Below are positions 4,979-8,140 of a stretch of 8,140 nucleotides of DNA, in pieces. The translations under genes and the position numbers were made by a program. This DNA is from Clostridiales bacterium (GTDB lineage: Bacteria; Bacillota; Clostridia; Lachnospirales; Lachnospiraceae), in the NCBI GenBank assembly GCA_019420425.1, contig JAHZHG010000043.1:2387-10526 (forward strand), given 5' to 3'. Below the pieces are notes generated by a model that ran no database searches, had not been told where the DNA came from, and worked only from the letters and a program-made list of their open reading frames with translations. Position 1 is the stretch's first letter. The number at the start of each line of letters is the position of its first letter.

Positions 4979-7634
4979 TTATTTTCCTCAATACACCACG
5001 GACTATATCAGTGGCGTTATGTCCCTGCGTAAACCGCAGGAGCAGTCTCTAAAAATTCTGGAAGAAATTGTAAATAGCGTTATGCTCCGCAAGGGCATGA
5101 ATTTGAAAGCTGCCCTTGGGGCTGTCCATGCGATGTATCCGATCTGCTCCGATTTTGAGCGTGATTTTATGTCGCTGACCTTTGCGCTGGCTACCGGCGT
5201 TGGTAAGACCAGACTGATGGGTGCGTTCATTGCCTATCTGTATACCCAGCACGGTATTAAGAACTTTTTTGTCGTTGCGCCGAATACCACCATCTACGAT
5301 AAACTGAAAAGAGACTTAAGTGATAGCGGCGGCGCCAAGTATGTGTTCAAGGGGCTTGGCTGCTTCAGCACACCTCCGCAGATTATCACGGATGAGGATT
5401 ACCGGGATAAGACCATCTCCCTGTTTGAATCCGATATTCGTATCTTCGTATACAATATCGACAAGTTCAATAAGGAGGGTGCGAACATGAAAAAGGTGAA
5501 CGAGGTCATCGGTGACTCGTTCTATCAGTACCTTTCCAATCTGCCGGATTTGGTTCTGATCATGGATGAATCGCACCACTACCGTGCAGAAAAAGGCGCA
5601 CAGGCCCTTAATGAACTGAATCCTCTTCTTGGCCTGGAACTGACTGCCACACCGCTTGTTACCAAAGGGAATAAGCAAGTGCCGTTTAAGAATGTGGTCT
5701 TTGAGTATCCGCTGTCCAAGGCAATCGAGGATGGCTATACCCGTACCCCGTTTGCGGTTACCCGATCCGACATTGATTTTTACAATTTCGGTGATGAGCA
5801 GCTCGATAAAATGATGCTTCTGGATGGCATCACCTGCCACGAAAGCACTAAACGCAAGCTGGAGGTCTATGCCGCCAATCATAGTACCCCGGAGAACCCT
5901 GTTCGTACGGTGAAGCCGTTTATGCTCGTGGTGTGTAAGGATACTGACCACGCCGCATGGGTGGAAAGTTTCATCAAATCCGATGAATTCCGCAACGGCG
6001 TATATCGCAACAAGACCATCATCGTTCACTCCAAGCAAAAAGGCTCCGAGACCGAGGCGAACACCCGTCTGCTCCTCGATGTCGAAAGCCCGGATAATCC
6101 GGTGGAAATCGTCATCCATGTCAATATGCTGAAAGAGGGATGGGATGTCAATAACCTCTATACCATTGTGCCGCTCCGTACCGCCGCATCCAAAATTCTC
6201 CGTGAGCAGATGGTCGGCAGAGGTCTGCGTTTGCCGTATGGTGTGCGTACCGGGGATAGAGATGTGGATGCCGTTATGCTGACTGCCCACGATAAATTTA
6301 AAGATATTCTTGAAGAAGCACAGAAAGGTGATTCTATCTTCAAGGCTGGTAATGTCATTAAGGCTGAGGAAATCGTACCAGAGCAGACCACCTATACACA
6401 GTTATCCATGGAATCTGTTGTGGACACCGCTCTTGATAAAGCCTATGAACATACGCAGCTCCCTAAAAATGATGCTACGGATGTTCTGCTGAAAAAGGCG
6501 GCAGAAATCATCCGTACCGAGGTTTCGCAGCACATTCAGCACACACCGGCTCACACGGTTACTCCGGCACAGGCACAGCACATTGTGGAGACAGTCAGGA
6601 AGAAGATTTCCGAGGATAGAGACTTGGGCGAAGTGTTCAAGGAGAATGAAAACCCTCTGGCTGCATGGATGCTGTACCAAACGGAAGAAACCCATCGTGC
6701 CGCCGTCAGCAAGTTTATCCCTATTCCTCGCATCAAGGTTACGGATGCTGGTGTCGAGGAGTATGTTTTCTTGGATTTTGATCTTGATATGGCCGAATTT
6801 ACCCATGTGCCGATTAAGAATGAACTCCTTGTACAGAACTTGGAGGATATGCAGGATCGGCAGCGCGTTAAGGGTGAGGCTATCGATTTTGAGGGTTATA
6901 ATCCGAAGAAGGTCATTCTGGAGCAGCTTCGCCAAAAGCCGGAAATTGATTATGAGAAATGCTCCGCACTACTGTTCAAGCTGATCACGCAGGTCTGCGA
7001 CTATTATGAAAACAGCTATGGCATCAATGGTATGCAGAATATCATTATGATGTACAAGCGTGATATTGGCAATAAAATCTACAGGCAGATGCTTCAGCAC
7101 TTCTATTGTGAGAATGGATTCCTACAAGAGGAAGTGGTGGGCACCAGAGATTATAATCTGGAACAGCATTACAATTATGTGGAGCGTGTCGGCCTTTTTT
7201 CTTCTTACACGGGAAAAATCCAGTCTGTGCTGTTTGATGGCATCAAAAAGGGCGTATTCGATAGAGCCAAGTTTGACAGCCACCCGGAACTGCTTCTTGC
7301 ACGGGTGCTGGAATATGATAATGATGTACAGAACTGGCTCCGCCCGGCACCACAGGAATTTAATATCACATACAATCACGGCCACAGCTATGAGCCGGAC
7401 TTCGTTGTAGAAACCGAAGGCGTTATATATCTCGTTGAAGTTAAAGGCGAAGATAAACTCAACGACCCGGATGTCATAGCCAAGAAAAAGCGTGGTATCC
7501 AGTATTGCGAAGTTGCTACCCGTTGGGGCAAGGCGAACGGCTATAAGGAATGGAGGTATCTGTTCATTCCTTCCAAACAGGTTATGCCGAACTCCTCATT
7601 TATGCAGCTGGCAAGACAGTTTGATGTAAAGTAA
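4971..7634 (+). CDS. res: Type III restriction endonuclease subunit (Res), helicase plus nuclease
   Basis: Restriction subunit (887 aa) that, bound to Mod, uses ATP to communicate along DNA and cuts when two unmodified sites are engaged. Superfamily 2 helicase motifs appear in order: the LRKPQEQS region (19-26), motif I ATGVGKT (74-80), motif II DESH (199-202), motif III TATP (225-228), the motif V region MLKEGWDVNN (386-395), and motif VI QMVGRGLRLP (413-422). A long helical linker follows. The C-terminus has a PD-(D/E)xK nuclease core: E780 in ARVLEYD, PDF with D810 (809-811), and VEVKGE with E823 and K825. All expected active-site residues are present, so the enzyme looks functional. It is somewhat shorter than EcoP15I Res (about 970 aa). 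It is coupled to mod by the ATGAATAA overlap (4971-4978) and is followed by a strong terminator. Confidence 0.94.
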   Translation: MNNYFPQYTTDYISGVMSLRKPQEQSLKILEEIVNSVMLRKGMNLKAALGAVHAMYPICSDFERDFMSLTFALATGVGKTRLMGAFIAYLYTQHGIKNFFVVAPNTTIYDKLKRDLSDSGGAKYVFKGLGCFSTPPQIITDEDYRDKTISLFESDIRIFVYNIDKFNKEGANMKKVNEVIGDSFYQYLSNLPDLVLIMDESHHYRAEKGAQALNELNPLLGLELTATPLVTKGNKQVPFKNVVFEYPLSKAIEDGYTRTPFAVTRSDIDFYNFGDEQLDKMMLLDGITCHESTKRKLEVYAANHSTPENPVRTVKPFMLVVCKDTDHAAWVESFIKSDEFRNGVYRNKTIIVHSKQKGSETEANTRLLLDVESPDNPVEIVIHVNMLKEGWDVNNLYTIVPLRTAASKILREQMVGRGLRLPYGVRTGDRDVDAVMLTAHDKFKDILEEAQKGDSIFKAGNVIKAEEIVPEQTTYTQLSMESVVDTALDKAYEHTQLPKNDATDVLLKKAAEIIRTEVSQHIQHTPAHTVTPAQAQHIVETVRKKISEDRDLGEVFKENENPLAAWMLYQTEETHRAAVSKFIPIPRIKVTDAGVEEYVFLDFDLDMAEFTHVPIKNELLVQNLEDMQDRQRVKGEAIDFEGYNPKKVILEQLRQKPEIDYEKCSALLFKLITQVCDYYENSYGINGMQNIIMMYKRDIGNKIYRQMLQHFYCENGFLQEEVVGTRDYNLEQHYNYVERVGLFSSYTGKIQSVLFDGIKKGVFDRAKFDSHPELLLARVLEYDNDVQNWLRPAPQEFNITYNHGHSYEPDFVVETEGVIYLVEVKGEDKLNDPDVIAKKKRGIQYCEVATRWGKANGYKEWRYLFIPSKQVMPNSSFMQLARQFDVK

Positions 7635-7695
7635 TGTGGATATCATTGAATCGTACGGAACGGTAAACCTTCCGCTTCAACGGTTGGATGACGCG

Positions 7696-7742
7696 AAAAA
7701 GACCGCACGGCAGATATTGCAGCCTGCTGTGCGGTCTTTTTT
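7696..7742 (+). terminator. Strong intrinsic terminator of the R-M operon
   Basis: Arm 7701-7713 (GACCGCACGGCAG) pairs with 7724-7736 (CTGCTGTGCGGTC) with a single G-T wobble around a 10-nt loop (7714-7723), and six T residues follow (7737-7742). Five A residues before the stem (7696-7700) pair with the T-run, so the structure could also stop transcription coming from the opposite side. It lies 61 nt after the res stop codon. Confidence 0.92.
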
Positions 7743-7906
7743 GTTTATCACCGGTTGAGGACGTCGCTCAAAAATTATCGTTGTTTTCCATAATCCCTAC
7801 ATGAACGCCCCAAAAGCGTTTCCTTTTTAAAATTGTGAAAGATGGATAAAAATGATAACATAACCATAGGAAAAGCGACGAATTGCATAAAAAACGCGAG
7901 TTTTTA

Positions 7907-7935
7907 TTGAAGGATTTTGTGTAATGTGTTATATT
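7907..7935 (+). promoter_or_regulatory. Promoter of the LacI-family gene
   Basis: TTGAAG (7907-7912) and TATATT (7930-7935) are separated by 17 nt, with TG at 7927-7928 giving an extended -10. The predicted start is near 7942, so the leader is about 60 nt long. Confidence 0.7.
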
Positions 7936-7945
7936 GTACCTATGA

Positions 7946-7963
7946 AATGGTAACGCTACCATT
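7946..7963. promoter_or_regulatory. LacI-family operator overlapping the transcription start
   Basis: AATGGTA (7946-7952) and TACCATT (7957-7963) are perfect inverted arms around ACGC. The core TGGTAACGCTACCA has the central CG typical of LacI/GalR-family sites and is one base away from a CcpA-type cre consensus. It begins about 4 nt after the predicted transcription start, where a bound repressor would block transcription. The likeliest binder is the protein encoded immediately downstream, and CcpA is an alternative. Confidence 0.75.
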
Positions 7964-8002
7964 AGGAGCTCCGGCGCTGCCAGTTCAGGAAAGGAGAAGG
8001 AT

Positions 8003-8140
8003 ATGGCCACATTAAAGGACGTTGCAAAGGCAGCAGGCGTTGCGCCGATCACGGTTTCGCGGGTGATTAACCGGCAGGAAAATGTGAAGGAAGAGACACG
8101 CCAGAAAGTGCAGAAGGTTATGGCAGAGCTGCAGTACATA
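8003..8140 (+). CDS. LacI-family transcriptional regulator, N-terminal part
   Basis: The first 46 codons of a LacI/GalR-family repressor, cut by the window end. Residues 3-23 hold the family's helix-turn-helix (LKDVAKAAGV, then PITVSRVIN as recognition helix), followed by VKEETRQKVQKVMAELQY, the usual third helix leading to the hinge. The effector domain lies outside the window, so the sugar or other inducer is unknown. AAGGAG (7991-7996) is 6 nt before the ATG. Relative to CcpA-type proteins (VSMATVSRV) the recognition helix reads VAPITVSRV, so its site preference may differ. The promoter and a perfect operator lie directly upstream, suggesting autorepression. It probably controls carbohydrate genes further downstream and is separated from the R-M operon by a strong terminator. 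Confidence 0.93.
   Translation, partial: MATLKDVAKAAGVAPITVSRVINRQENVKEETRQKVQKVMAELQYI

Larger units (their letters stand above)
2957..7742 (+). other. Type III restriction-modification operon (controller, small ORF, mod, res)
   Basis: One promoter, four co-directional genes with gaps of 5, -8 and -8 nt, and one strong terminator form a self-contained unit. Mod alone would protect host DNA, and Mod with Res would restrict foreign DNA. Hand counts of 60-nt windows give about 32-48% GC through much of this unit, against up to about 72% in the neighbouring ATPase gene. Together with the primase-like relic at the left edge, this suggests horizontal acquisition. No transposase, integrase or flanking direct repeat was seen. 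Confidence 0.75.
7635..8002. other. Intergenic region between res and the LacI-type regulator
   Basis: This 368-nt AT-rich stretch contains the res terminator (7696-7742), then about 140 nt with no recognised gene (7743-7886), a palindrome (7887-7907), the regulator's promoter (7907-7935), its operator (7946-7963) and its ribosome binding site. A 7-bp inverted pair, CGTCGCT (7762-7768) and AGCGACG (7874-7880), is also present without clear meaning. Confidence 0.6.

Noticed and set aside
5316..6290. Long minus-strand frame opposite res (324 codons)
   Set aside because: It is histidine- and isoleucine-rich antisense of a gene with complete helicase motifs, and has no own family signature.
7811..7824. 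Possible extra cre-like site around AAAAGCGTTT
   Set aside because: Only about 10 of 14 positions fit the consensus and the symmetry is poor. It is also far from the promoter.
7762..7880. 7-bp inverted pair CGTCGCT/AGCGACG as ends of an inserted element
   Set aside because: The repeat is too short, no transposase lies between the arms, and there is no target-site duplication. It is probably chance.
1..8140. CRISPR array, tRNA or rRNA genes
   Set aside because: No regularly spaced repeats, cloverleaf-like sequence or conserved rRNA stretch was visible on reading both strands.

Overview
The window looks like chromosomal DNA of a Gram-positive Firmicute, most likely a Clostridia/Lachnospiraceae-type gut anaerobe. 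Supporting signs are strong GGAGG-type ribosome binding sites, extended -10 promoters (TGn before the -10 box), moderate and uneven GC, and a peptide/nickel-class ABC transporter beside a LacI-type regulator with a CcpA-like operator. The genus cannot be fixed from the sequence alone.

Region 1 (1-2609, GC-rich) is the end of an ABC uptake operon on the + strand: the C-terminal 288 residues of a family-5 solute-binding protein, then two ATPases of the DppD/NikD and DppF/NikE type. The genes are 6 nt apart and then overlapping. The two permeases are not in the window and, from the gene order, probably lie upstream.

Region 2 (2610-3025) has no convincing intact gene. It holds a weak terminator candidate, a minus-strand coding relic that resembles the N-terminus of a plasmid/phage-type primase, and a strong extended -10 promoter flanked by an inverted repeat.

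Region 3 (3026-7634, GC in the 30s to 40s in many stretches) is a compact + strand operon encoding a Type III restriction-modification system. In order it has a 71-residue Xre-type regulator, an unrecognised 46-residue protein too short for routine gene calling, a beta-class N6-adenine methyltransferase (Mod), and a helicase-endonuclease (Res). The last three genes are linked by two 8-nt stop/start overlaps. A strong hairpin terminator at 7696-7742 closes the operon. Mod and Res would form the restriction complex against unmodified incoming DNA, and the regulator is placed to time their expression. The base-composition contrast and the relic suggest the module was acquired horizontally.

Region 4 (7743-8140) is the control region and first 46 codons of a LacI-family repressor. 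A perfect 7+7 bp palindrome lies over the predicted transcription start, which suggests autorepression.

The least familiar part is the Type III operon's controller pair, the Xre regulator plus the 46-residue protein. I cannot show that it is a new system.
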